64,000 nucleotides of DNA. Source: Deltaproteobacteria bacterium. GTDB lineage: Bacteria; Lernaellota; Lernaellaia; JACKCT01. A program made the translations under genes and the position numbers. Under the pieces are notes generated by a model that saw only the letters and a list, made by a program, of their open reading frames with translations, was not told the DNA's origin and did not search any database. The stretch lies in contig JAOSJX010000024.1 in NCBI GenBank assembly GCA_027493875.1, positions 124,001-188,000 on the forward strand, written 5' to 3'. Positions 18,622 to 29,130 of the stretch are shown here, piece by piece (within the stretch, counting starts at the first letter, position 1; each line of letters begins with the position of its first letter).

Positions 18622-19631
18622 ATGGTCGAAAAATTCACCAAAAGGATTTCACCTCCGACCAGGAAGTACGCTGGTGCCCCGGTTGCGGGGATTACGCCAT
18701 CCTATCGGCGGTTCAAAAGGTTCTTCCCGAACTCGGCGTGGCGCCGCACAACACGGTGTTCGTGTCCGGCATCGGCTGTTCCGGACGCTTTCCGTATTAC
18801 GTGGAAACCTACGGCTTTCACGGCATCCACGGCCGGGCCCCGGCCATCGCAACCGGGCTCAAGCTGGCGCGTCCCGATTTGTCCGTGTGGGTGGTGACCG
18901 GCGACGGCGACGCGTTGTCGATCGGAGGCAACCATTTCATTCACGCGCTTCGCCGCAACGTGGACTTCAACGTGCTCATGTTCAACAACCGCATTTACGG
19001 CCTCACGAAGGGCCAGTACTCACCGACGAGCGAAGTGGGCAAGAAAACCGGGTCCACGCCCTTCGGCAGCCTCGATCACCCGTTCAACCCGGCCTCGGTG
19101 GCGCTCGGGGCCGGCTCCACGTTCGTCGCGCGGTGCGTCGACGTGGACATCAAGACGCTGCAGCGGATCGTGGCCGCGGCGGCCCTTCACAAGGGCACGT
19201 CGTTCATCGAGATTTTTCAGAACTGCAACGTCTTCAACGACGGCGCGTGGCGGCAACTGACCGACAAGGAAACGAAAGAAGACGCGCTGCTCTTTCTGGA
19301 GCACGGAAAACCGATGATCTTCGGGAAGGAGCGCAACAAGGGTATCCGCTGGTCGGGAACGCACGCCGAGGTGGTGACCGTCGGCGAGCACGGCGTGACG
19401 GAAAACGATCTCCTCGTGCACGACGCGCACAACCCGAATCCGGTGATTCATTTCGCCCTTTCTCTTTTCGAGCCGCCGGCGTTTCCCGTGCCCGTCGGCG
19501 TTCTTCGCGACGTCGAGCGCGGGACGTATGACGACGCGCTGTGGCGGCAGATCGCGAGCGCGCGCGAAAAACTCGGCGAGGGCGACCTCGGTAAATTGCT
19601 CCATGCCGGTGAGATTTGGACGGTCTCGTAA
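18622..19631 (+). CDS. korB: 2-oxoacid:ferredoxin oxidoreductase, beta subunit, copy 1, one frameshift
   Basis: The TPP- and [4Fe-4S]-binding subunit paired with korA1. After the start MVEKFTK a missing A in the A-run at 18640-18643 shifts the frame; repaired, the N-terminus reads FTSDQEVRWCPGCGDYAIL with the first cluster cysteines. TPP and magnesium binding are shown by VVTGDGDALSIGGNH and the following LMFNNRIYGLTKGQYSPTS. A further cysteine in FQNCNVFN matches the family. About 336 residues, which is normal. A ribosome site (TAGGAG) lies just before the korA1 stop. Confidence 0.9.
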
Positions 19632-19647
19632 GACAGGTGTTCCCCCG

Positions 19648-19896
19648 GTGACGACGAAACGTTTTTTTCGATGGTTCCTCGCGCTCGCGGTCCCAGGCCG
19701 GGCGCGTTTATTTTTTACGCGCTACGGTCGTCACCCGGCGAACCGCCCCCGACCCGGGGACGGCGGCGCGCCGTCCCCCGCGCCGACGCCTGACGAATCG
19801 TTTGTCGCCGAATACGGAATCACGCCGGGCGCCCAGGACATGCCCGAAGCGTCGGGCGAACCGGAGACCGTGGGGGCATCGAAATCCGCACGTTGA
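19648..19896 (+). CDS. Possible small exported protein, unknown
   Basis: A GTG-initiated frame of 82 residues starts MTTKRFFRWFLALAV, which looks like the start of a signal peptide or anchor, then turns Arg- and Pro-rich, and ends acidic with ITPGAQDMPEASGEPETV. The middle codon usage differs from the ends, so a frameshift within the T-run or GC-rich stretch (19700-19760) is likely. No family is recognised. The 339 bases between korB1 and the next gene hold nothing else I can support. Confidence 0.25.
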   Translation: MTTKRFFRWFLALAVPGRARLFFTRYGRHPANRPRPGDGGAPSPAPTPDESFVAEYGITPGAQDMPEASGEPETVGASKSAR

Positions 19897-19970
19897 CGAA
19901 GCTGAGGGAGCGCCGCGCGCCCTTCGCGCCCATTGCCAATCCCGCGGCTTCCTGGTTCGATGAGCGCATC

Positions 19971-21718
19971 ATGACGCCAGGGCGGAAGCGGATCGTCTTC
20001 GTGGCGGCGCTCGCGGTTTTTTGCGCGGCGCTCGAATTGCTGACGAATCACCAGTTCCTGTTCGACCGGTACGCGTACCACGACGACGTGGCCGAGCAGA
20101 TCTACTTCCGCGTTCAGGCGCGGGACCCCGGCGCGTTTCCGAACGATCTTCTCGCCGAGTATTCCGCGAACGCGCAGCCTTTCGGAACGCGCGCGATCTA
20201 CGGGCTCCTGGCCTACGTGTTCGATCCGATCACCGCGGGCGAGTGGCTTTGGCTCCTCCACCTGCCGCTGGCCGCGTACTTTCTCTTCCGGCTGGGCGAA
20301 ACCTCCGGCGACGCTTTCACCGGGTGCTCGTTGGCGACGCTTTCGATCGTCGCGCTGTGGGGTCCGTTGTCGGACGGCGTCGGCAGCGGCGGCGATTTTC
20401 TCCTGGCGATCCTGGCGGCGCTGGCATGGTCGTTGAACGAAGGGCGGTTCGGCGTCTACGCCGCGACGCTCGTGGTAGCGAATCTGTTTCATCCCGTTCC
20501 CGTCGCCGTCGGCCTCGTGGCGCTCGGCCCCGCGCTGTTCCAACGTCACGAAAAGTGGTTCGGTCTGGCCGGTCGCGGGCGACGGAATCTCGCGATGCTC
20601 GGCGTGGCGGCGTTGGTGTGCGTGGGGTGGAATTTGCGCTCGTATGTGTTCGCGAATGACGCCGGGTTCGGCCCGATGGTGACCCGCAAGGAATTTCTGG
20701 CCATGCCGGAGTTCGGCCCCGGGGACGCCTGCCGATGAATTTCGATTCGATGGGGGCCTGGATCGCCAGCCCGGCCGTGGGATTCTTGCCCGATCGCGGC
20801 ATCGTGCTGCTCGCGGTCGCGGCCGTCGTCCTGATCGCCTGGAACCGCGGCTTCGAATGGCGGGCGCCGCGCGGGCCGTGGTCGCTTTTCGCCGCGGGGA
20901 CCGTTCTGTACATCGCGGCCACCCTTCTCGCGCCGGCGCTATATCTTCCGACGAAATATTTCCACGTACCGGCCGTGATCTTCCTGGCCGCCATCGTCGC
21001 GACGGTATGGGAGCGCGTGCTGAAACGGTTCTTCCCGGCGCCGACGCGAACGCGGGCGATGGCCGCGCTGCTTCCCACGGCGTTTCTCGCGGCGGCGCAC
21101 TTGCCGTCCGTGCAATGGAAAGGCTACCGCGCGCCCGACGCGCCGCTCTACGGCTATCTGGCGACGTTGCCGAAGGACGCGCTCATCGCCGCGCATCCGA
21201 GCCTGGCCAATCATATCCCGCCGTTCGCGCACCGGAGCGTTCTCGTGGATACGGAAATGAGCATCCCGCTCTATAAGGATTACTACCGCGAGATCGTCCG
21301 GCGCACGGAGGCTTTTTTTCGAGCGTACTACGCGAAGGACCCCGCCGTCGTCGCCGATTTCTGCAAGGAATTCGGCGTCACGCACATCGTGGTCTGCAGC
21401 GCGCACTTCGGCCACGACTACCTGAGCGGCGCCACGTACCTTCGTCCGTTCGACCAATTGATCGCGGAGGTTTCGACGCGCGCGGGCGACGCGTATCTGA
21501 ACAACCTTCCGCCGTCGCAACGGCTGTTTTCGTACGATTTTGTCATCACGACGCCGTTTGACCGGCACACGTGGTTTCACTGGATGGGCGCCGAACCGCT
21601 CGGCAAGGGCGAGCAAGCGCGCCTTCTTTCCATCACGCACGCGGTGCGGACGATGTCCGTCGCGTCGTGCGCTTCCGTGATCGACGCGGGGAACGATGGA
21701 TCGACCGCCGGCGACTGA
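19971..21718 (+). CDS. Polytopic membrane protein with periplasmic C-terminus, one frameshift
   Basis: A protein of about 582 residues. Membrane segments include IVFVAALAVFCAALELL, WLWLLHLPLAAYFLF, FLLAILAALAWSL, LVVANLFHPVPVAVGLVAL, LFAAGTVLYIAATLLAPAL and VIFLAAIVATVW. A soluble tail follows with AHPSLANHIPPFAHRSVL and FGVTHIVVCSAHFG. The two open frames join at the C4G4 run at 20717-20724; adding one G gives FGPGGRLPMNFDSM and a continuous protein. General layout is that of an uncharacterised GT-C-like membrane protein, similar in design to the gene that follows. Its stop lies 20 bases inside the next gene's start, so the two are coupled. Confidence 0.7.
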
Positions 21719-23582
21719 ACGGACGTCGCCGGCGATCGGCGACGGCGGGTGGGCGAATCCTTCGCCGGAAGGCGTGCTGTTCACGCGGCGGGATTGGCCG
21801 TGGCTCGCGGCCGGCGCCGTTCTCGTCGCGCTGTTCGCCGCGCCCGTTCTTTTGTGGAACCGCGATTTCGTCAACGCGGCGAACGAAGACGCGATGATCT
21901 GGTTTTGCGGCTACGGCCTGATCCGGGAATCGCTCCTTCGATTTCACGAATTGGCGATGTGGACGCCGGCCTTCGCCGGCGGTGTGCCGATCGTCGCGCA
22001 TCCGCGGTTTCCGTTGGGTTCGCCGATGCTGCCGTTCGTGTTGGTATTCGGTCCGGCGGTCGGTTTCAAGGTCGGATTCGCCGCCGTCCTCGTCGCCGGT
22101 TTTTTTCCATGTTCTGGTTCTCCCGGCGCCTTCTTCGGCTGGACGCGGTGCCGGCGTTTTTCGCGGGGACGCTGTACGCGCTTTGCGGAATGTATCCGTC
22201 GGGGATTCAATCCGGCGATTTCGAGTACCAGTATTACCTTTACTTTCCCGCGCTGCTCGGCTTCACCTTGCTGGCCGTCACGAACCGGCAATGGTTCGTG
22301 CCGGCGGTGTTGGTGCTCGGCGCGATGTTGACGGACGGCGCCACGGAGGCCGTGGTGCTGATGTTCGTCTTCGGCGTTTTTCTCCTTCTCTTCTCCGTTG
22401 ACGCGTCCCAAAGGCGTCTGGTCGAACGCCTCCGAGTCCCCCTGACCGGCGCGGCGACGGTTGCGGCGGCGGTCGCCTTGATGGCGTACCGCGTCGTTCC
22501 GGCCGTGAACTTCTTGCAGGCGACACCCTCTTTCGACTCAACCGACGACTGGCAGGTTGTTCGCAGCGCGCACCTCACCCTTGCGCTTTTGAAAGATTCG
22601 CTCTTCGGCGGTGACGTGTCGCTCGGCGCATGGTCGCTGAGTCCCCTGGTGGGGGTTCTCGCCCTCGTCGGGCTGGCCGCGGCCGGGCGGCGCTGGTTTC
22701 GCTATTTGTTGGTGGGCGGTCTGGCCCTTTGGATCTGCGCGGCGGCGCAGCTGCCGCCCGCCGTCAATCTTTTTTTACTGGCTGTGGCGGCTGCCGGTGA
22801 TGAGCTGGGTTAATCATCCGTCGGAATATTTTTTCTATTTGATCGGATTGACGCTGATCATCTTCGCCGCCGCGGGTCTTCAGTCGTTGGTAAATATGGC
22901 GCCGCGACGTGGACGGTGGGCCATTCCCGCGGCGCTGGCGCTTGGCGCCTTCATCGCGATTGCGGTCAAGCCGTCGTTTTTCGCGGGGCAGAATCGATTC
23001 GCGCAAGTTCATACCCGGAAAGTACCCTCGCTTCCGGAGCCGGACGAGTTTTTTTCGATCGGAAACCGTTTCTACGAGACCGATGATGCTCACGATGTGC
23101 TGCTCGACAAACCGGAATTTTTCCAGTGGTACCGAAACCGCCTCGGGGTCATCGAGTACGAAACAAAATTTCTGTATCGGGCGGCGGTGCGCCCGAGATA
23201 TCAGGCCGAACAGCGCGACGGCGACTGGGCATTGGTCCCCAATCCCGATTTTCGCGGCATGGCGTATTTCGAGAGCGGCGAAGGCGACGCGCGCCTGGAT
23301 CTCGTTTTCGGCAACCACATGACGGTCACCGGAAACGCGCGCAAACCCGGAACGCTCGTCATCAATCAAAATTACTACGACGGTTGGAGCGCCGAGGGTC
23401 GCCCGGTGGTCGACGCCGGCGGATTGATCGGCGTTCGGATCGAGAAGGCGGGGCCGTTTGAAGTGCGTCTGCGGTTTCGGTCGAGCGCGTTTCGCCTCGG
23501 CGCGGCGATCAGCATCCTCTCCTTCGTGTTGCTCGCGTGGTTCGGCGTGCGCTCCCGGCGCGCGCGCAGGGCACCGGCTTAA
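21696..23582 (+). CDS. YfhO-like polytopic membrane protein, two frameshifts
   Basis: A multi-pass protein of about 629 residues. In Gram-positive bacteria YfhO is linked to glycosylation of lipoteichoic acid; the role in this organism is unknown. Segments include WLAAGAVLVALFAAPVLLW, FVFGVFLLLFSV and, after frame repair, FFYWLWRLPVMSWVNHPSEY followed by FFYLIGLTLIIFAAAGLQSL, the YfhO-type late motif. The C-terminus has VINQNYYDGWSAEGRPVV, the small extracytoplasmic domain seen in that family, and a last helix ISILSFVLLAWFGV. Frame changes occur in T-runs near 22105 and 22770. The stop overlaps the convergent GH114 gene by four bases. Confidence 0.72.
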
Positions 23583-24484
23583 AGTTTCGGATAAAACTGA
23601 AAACGCGAGAGATTGGTATCGCCGACAAAGGGCGTAAATCCGTGCGCCCGGGAAACGTCCACGGCCTCCAGCATTTGCCCGGCGTCGTTCGTGTAATCGA
23701 CGGTGAACACGTCCAGGTCTTCCGCCAGTTCGTCGAGTTCGGCGAGCGTCGCCCCGCGTTCTTCGTCGTCCACCGCGAGATAGCTGTCGTCGCCGCCGTC
23801 CGGCGCGTCGAAATCGGGAATAAAGCTCACGTCCTCGCGGCTCGTCGCGTCAACAAGCGCGCGGACGTCCGCGCCGGCCGCGTCGTCGAGCAACAAATCG
23901 CCGCCGTTCTGCACCACGATATAAGCGTCGGGAAACGCATCGCGCAGCGACTGAAGCGCGGCCACGAGCGCGTCGCGAAAATCCGCGTCGGGATAAAGCG
24001 AATAGATGTCCACGTTGTCGATATAGAATCCGTCCGCCCCCAGGTCCCAGGCGGAAGCGCAAACGTCGTCGACGAAGTGGTTACGCCAATCCTCGTCGCG
24101 CACGTCGATCCAGCATTCGTCTTCCCAGTTTTCATAGGTCGCCAGACAGAGCTCCGAAAAATCGTCGTAGAACGATCGCCAATTCTCGAGCGACCCGAGA
24201 TTCACGTAGGAAAGGACGAGCGTTCCCGCGCCGGCGAGGACCTCCATGAGCGCGTCGTCGCCGTCCTCGACGGCATCGAACACGGCGACATTGAAATCGG
24301 CGAGCCGGCCGATCGACTCCTCGTCGCCGGCGAGGAGATATCCGAAGGGATAGCGGCCGTCTTCCAGATAAGGAAAGCCGGCCCCGGCGTCATCATCGTC
24401 GTCATCGTCATCGCCGCATCCGCACGACAAGGGAGAAAGCGTGATCACGGTCGCCACAAAGAGGAGAATCCAACGGAAGGGCAT
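23579..24484 (-). CDS. Lipoprotein of the GH114 endo-polygalactosaminidase-like family
   Basis: An intact 301-residue lipoprotein. The signal peptide ends LSPLSC, followed by a run of eight aspartates. The barrel shows LVLSYVNLGSLENWRSFY, WIDVRDEDWRNHF, LGADGFYIDNVDIY and VQNGGDLLLDD, which match the GH114/TM1410-like family; characterised members cut alpha-1,4-linked polygalactosamine. The two acidic residues in FYIDNVD are in the expected place for catalysis. It lies convergent to two membrane proteins, and an exopolysaccharide transferase is 7 kb away, so a role in processing an amino-sugar polymer is possible. Confidence 0.82.
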   Translation of the reverse strand: MPFRWILLFVATVITLSPLSCGCGDDDDDDDDAGAGFPYLEDGRYPFGYLLAGDEESIGRLADFNVAVFDAVEDGDDALMEVLAGAGTLVLSYVNLGSLENWRSFYDDFSELCLATYENWEDECWIDVRDEDWRNHFVDDVCASAWDLGADGFYIDNVDIYSLYPDADFRDALVAALQSLRDAFPDAYIVVQNGGDLLLDDAAGADVRALVDATSREDVSFIPDFDAPDGGDDSYLAVDDEERGATLAELDELAEDLDVFTVDYTNDAGQMLEAVDVSRAHGFTPFVGDTNLSRFQFYPKL

Positions 24485-24578
24485 CGATTTCCCCGCTTCT
24501 TCAACATGACCATTGTTTCCTTTTCGGGATTAACATTAGATTGGCTTTTTTGAAACGTCCCACAAGGGGAGAGACATC

Positions 24579-24962
24579 ATGGAAAAAGTCACGGGAATCG
24601 GCGGAATTTTCTTCAAAGTCAAAGACCGGGACGCGCTGATCGCTTGGTACCGCGACAACCTCGGCCTCCCGTTTGAGGAATGGGGCGGAACCGTTTTTCA
24701 GTGGCGGGAAAACGACGATCCGGACACGGTGGGGCAGACGCTCCTCTCGACGTTTCCGCACGACACCGAATACTTCAAACGCAGCACCAAGGACTTCATG
24801 ATCAACCTGCGCGTGCGCGATTTGGACGCGATGGTGGCGCAGCTCAAGGCGGCGGGCTGCGACGTGGACGGCGCGATCGAGGAAAGCGAGTTCGGCCGCT
24901 TCGCGTGGGTGCTCGATCCGGAAGGACACCGAATCGAACTCTGGCAGCCGCCGACGTCGTAA
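24579..24962 (+). CDS. VOC (glyoxalase/bleomycin resistance) superfamily protein
   Basis: An intact 127-residue single-domain protein with the paired beta-alpha-beta-beta-beta modules of the VOC fold: ITGIFF-like opening IGGIFFKVKDRDALIAWY, then LRVRDLDAMVAQLKAAG, and the typical ending WVLDPEGHRIELWQP with the metal-ligand glutamate. The start ATG has AAGGGGAGA upstream. Substrate unknown; it stands alone between a divergent lipoprotein and the next gene. Confidence 0.9.
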   Translation: MEKVTGIGGIFFKVKDRDALIAWYRDNLGLPFEEWGGTVFQWRENDDPDTVGQTLLSTFPHDTEYFKRSTKDFMINLRVRDLDAMVAQLKAAGCDVDGAIEESEFGRFAWVLDPEGHRIELWQPPTS

Positions 24963-25024
24963 CGCGGCCTTGATCTCCCGCCCCCTTTCCTTATGATGAA
25001 GCGCTTTTTCGGGGAGGGTGCGCG

Positions 25025-28000
25025 ATGCGGCGGCTGGCGTTTTTTCTGACCGTTTTTGTGGGCCTGGGACCGGCGGCGGCGTTCGCCCAGGGCTTCAAGC
25101 TTCTGGACATGAACCCGCGGCTCTCGCACTTCGAAACGACGCCGGACGAGGACGTGACGCTGCTGTTCAACACGTCGCTCGACGCCTCGACGGTCAACGA
25201 TACGAACATCTACCTGGAACGCCTCGACACCGCGGAAATTGTCTCCGCGTCGCTGGTGCTCGGTTCCGCGAACATCTCGAACGACCTCGTGACGATCGAC
25301 CCGGACGCGGATCTGCGTTTCGGAAAAAAGTACCGCGTCGTCATCGAGCCGGCCCTGAAAAACACCGGCGGCCAATCGTTCAACGGCGTCTTCCCCGGCG
25401 GTTTCGACTGGTTCGTTCCGAACCGCCCGCTCGATTTCGACCGGCCCGTGTGGGACCCGCAGGATTTCACGAGCTTTTTCGTCAACGCCAACGTGCTGCT
25501 CGGCTTCAATCCGGTGGACGCGGAAGCGACGAATCCGAACCGCCCGGAAACGATTCCCGGCATCAACGCGACGGGCGCGTGGAAAATCTCCACCGGACGC
25601 CCCGAGATCATCATCGCCGACATCGACAACGGGTTGTCCAATTTTCATAACCGCGATCTGGCCGACCGCCTTTTTTTGAACGCGGGAGAGTTGCCGCCGC
25701 CGCAGGACGGCGCCGACCCGTGCGACTACGACTGCAACGGCGACGGGCGTTTTTCCGCGTCCGACTACGGCAACGATCCGCGCGTGGACGACGGCGGACG
25801 AGGCTACATCGATCCGCAAGGGCTCATCGACGCCTTCGCCGATGACATCGACGGCGACGGCAACGGATTCGTCGACGATATTTCCGGCTGGGATTTTTTC
25901 CGCGATACGAACACGCCGATCGGCGTCAGCCAGTTCGAGGAGGGAACGCACTCGAACCTCGTTTCCACCGCCGCCGGCGCGCAGGCGGACAACGGCTTCG
26001 GTGAGAAGCCCGGCGTCTGTCCGGATTGCACCACGATGGTCCTGCGCGTAACGGACGCGGTAATCGGCGATCTGGACGCTATGGCCGCGGCCGCGGAGTA
26101 CGCCGTGGCCATGGGCGCGCGCGTGCTGATGATTCCGCTCGGGTCCTTCGACTATTCCGCGGGAGGCGATCGGCGTTTTTCAGGACGCGTACGAGGCGGG
26201 GGGCGCTGACGATCGTGGCGCCCGGCGACGAGTGGGGTTACCACCATTTGTACCCCGGCGCGGGGAGGACATCGTCAGCGTGCACGGCGTGCTGCCGCTG
26301 CCGCCCGCGGAACTGTTCGGCTTCATCGACGTGTCCATCGTCGGGTTCACCGAAAGCTACTGCACGAACTGGGGCTCGCACGTGGACATCACCGTTTCCA
26401 CCGGCGCGTGCTCGTCGGAGGCCACCGGCAACGGCGCGGGCATGGCCGGATTGATTTTTTCCTACGCGCTCGAACGCGGCCTCGATCTGTCCGCCGAGGA
26501 AGCGCGCCAGCTCATGACGATGACGGCCGACGACGTGAAGGACCATTGTTTTACCTTCGGCGGCGACGGCTGCCGCCCGGGTTGGGAAGCGACTTGGGGC
26601 TACGGGCGCGTGAACGTCGAACGCGCGCTGTTGCGCATGGGCGTGCCGGAGATGGGGATTCCTGAAACGATTCCGCCCGCCGTGCGCATCACGAGCCCGA
26701 AGTGGTGGGTGACCGTCGACCCCTCGCGCATGCCGGTGCTGGACGTCGAGGGCTCGATCAGGGCGCGCGGCCGGCCCTTCGATTACGAGGTGCAGTTCGC
26801 GTACGGCGGCGATCCGCTCGATTCGTCGTTCGTCACCGTCGCCGCCGGATCGTCGACGGACGTGAACGGCCTCATCGCGTCGGTGCCGCTTGCGGACGTT
26901 CTCGAAGAAAAAGTTCTCGCTGCGCGAGCCGCCCGAGGACGCCTTCGACAAATCGCTCACGCTGCGTTTGCAGGCGCGATATCAGGCGGCCGACGGCTCG
27001 CGCATCCTCGGCGAAGCGCGCAAGACCTTCGCGATCAATACCGACGACGACCCCGAAACGGGGTGGATGCCCGGCATGCCGATGAACATCGGCTATTCCG
27101 GCGCGGGCAGCCCCGTGCTCTACGACATGGACGGCGATCCGGACGGGCGCCTGGAGATCGTCATGGCCGCGGGCCGCGGCGTTATCGAAGTCTTCAAAGC
27201 GGACGAGAGCGGAGTCTATTCCGTGATGGACGGATTCCCGGTGGCCCTTCCGGCCGACGGGCCGATCGTCGACGGCCATTCCTCCGCGCCCGCGGTGGCC
27301 GATCTTTTCGGCGACGGCGTGCCGATCATCGTCACCGCGACGACCGCGGGCAAAGTGTTCGCCGTCTGGCCCGACGGCAATAACCATGACGGCGGCCCGT
27401 TCGTGCCGGGATTCCCGGTGTCCGCCGATCCGCGCCCGAACACCAGCCCGCTCGCTTTCGCGCACGGCAACAGCTTCCCCAGCGCGCCGACGATCGGCGA
27501 CCTGGACGGCGACGGCACGCTCGATATCGTCGCGGCGAGCTACGACCAGCAGGTGTACGCGTGGAGCCCGCGCGACGAGGACGAAAGCGGCGAAGCCGAC
27601 CCGCTGCCCGGCTGGCCCGTGCTGGCTCGGTCCACCGCGGATCAGGTGGACCCGGACAAGGTCTGTGACGATCTTCTCCCCGCGCAGATTCTGGCGAGCC
27701 CGGCCCTGGCGATTCTCGATCCCGATTCGTCGGACCCGGATTTTTCAACGTACCCCGCGGTGATCGTCGGAACCTCCGAGGCGTGCGGTTCGACCAGCCG
27801 CCTTTACGCCATCGCGCACGACGGCTACGACAACGCGGACGGCCCGTTCCTCGAGGGGTTTCCCGTCATCATGCCCGCGCCGCTCGGCAGCGTGCTGCCG
27901 ATTCCGCCGCTGACGGTCGGCACGACGTCGTCGCCCGCCGTGCTGACGCGGGACGACCATTCCCTCGTCGTGTCCGCCGCGTTTCTCTATGCGCCGACGA

Positions 28001-29069
28001 TCGCCGTGGTCGACGACGGCGTGACCGACGTGGAAACGGCGTTCGGCGCCATCGAGGGCGCGGTGTCCGCGCATCCCAGCTTCGGCCGATTGGCGGCGGA
28101 CGAGGAGCCGAGCCTGTTCATGCCGATGGGCGCCGCGCTCTCGGTGATCGACGGAAAATTCGCGCTTCTCGATTTCGTGATCGACGGATGGAATTTCGAC
28201 GCGTGGAACGACGCGGTATTCCGCGAGCGCCTCGACGATATGGCCCTTTTCCAGAATCCAACGATCGCGGATCTCGACGGCGACGGCCTCAACGAGGTGA
28301 TCGCGGGGTCGATGGGGGTACCTCATGCGCGCGTGGAACCGCGACGGCGCCGCGCCGGCCGGTTGGCCGAAGTATACGCAAAACGCGCACATCGCCTCCG
28401 GCGTGGTGGCCGACGTGGATGCCGACGGGCTTTTTCGAAGTCGTGACGCAAACGCTGGAAGGCGGGCTCTTCGGATGGGAAACGGCGGGTCCGGCCTGCG
28501 GCGAGAACGGCCTCAACGCCGAGTGGTGGTCGTCCCATCACGACGAACGCAATACGAGCTGGTACGGCCACGATACGTTGCCGCCGTCATTGCCTCTCGA
28601 TTTTCATGTCTACTTCACGGACGATCCCGACGTCTTTGAAATCGTGATGACCGCGCCGGGCGACGACGGATTCTGCGGCACGGCGACGGCGTTCGATCTG
28701 CGATACACGACAACCCCGCCGGACCGAAAAAGATCTGGCGGCGTTTGACGCGGCGACCATGGTCGACGCCGCGGCGCCGGGGCCGGGGGCGAGGAGCAGC
28801 GGTTCACCGTCACCGCGCCCGGCGCCGAAGCCTTTGCGCTGCGCGCCCTCGACGATGCCGGCAACCTCGGCTGGCCCGGGCCGTTCGTCGCCCCGACCGA
28901 CGCGCCGCCACCTCCGGACGACGATGACGACGACACGTCGGACGACGACGACGCGGACGACGACGACGCGGACGACGACGATACCGAGGAAGATCCGGTT
29001 CATTACGTCCAGGGCGATGACGACGACGATGATGACGACGGCTGTGGCTGCGGCAGCGTCAATTTGTAA
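25025..29069 (+). CDS. Large secreted subtilisin-fold protein with FG-GAP-like repeats and acidic CGCG tail; several frameshifts
   Basis: About 1345 residues after frame repair, with a signal peptide (FVGLGPAAAFAQG). An Ig-like domain is followed by an S8 fold: IIIADIDNGLSNFHNRDLA carries the catalytic-type Asp, but the His motif reads FEEGTHSNLV instead of HGTH and the Ser motif reads GNGAGMAG instead of GTSMA. Two of three catalytic residues are therefore absent. Repeated VLYDMDGDPDGRLEIV, IGDLDGDGTLDIVAA and IADLDGDGLNEVIAG are FG-GAP/VCBS-type propeller units. The end is a long aspartate run closing with GCGCGSVNL at 29069. Frame changes lie near 26165, 26255, 26905, 28310, 28440, 28735 and 28790, each in a short homopolymer. 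Likely a cell-surface structural or binding protein. Confidence 0.75.
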
Positions 29070-29089
29070 ACGGTGACCGCTCACAAAAT

Positions 29090-29121
29090 AAAAAAAGCGC
29101 GGGTGAACCCCGCGCTTTTTT
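29090..29121. terminator. Bidirectional intrinsic terminator
   Basis: GCGCGGG (29097-29103) pairs with CCCGCGC (29109-29115) around TGAAC, with seven A on one side and six T on the other. It lies between the convergent ends of the secreted protein and transketolase and can terminate both. Confidence 0.92.
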
Positions 29122-29130
29122 CTTTCATGC

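Noticed and set aside
28900..29060. Aspartate run as a simple non-coding GAC repeat
   Set aside because: It lies in frame with the upstream secreted protein, uses mixed GAC/GAT codons and ends in a stop just before a terminator.
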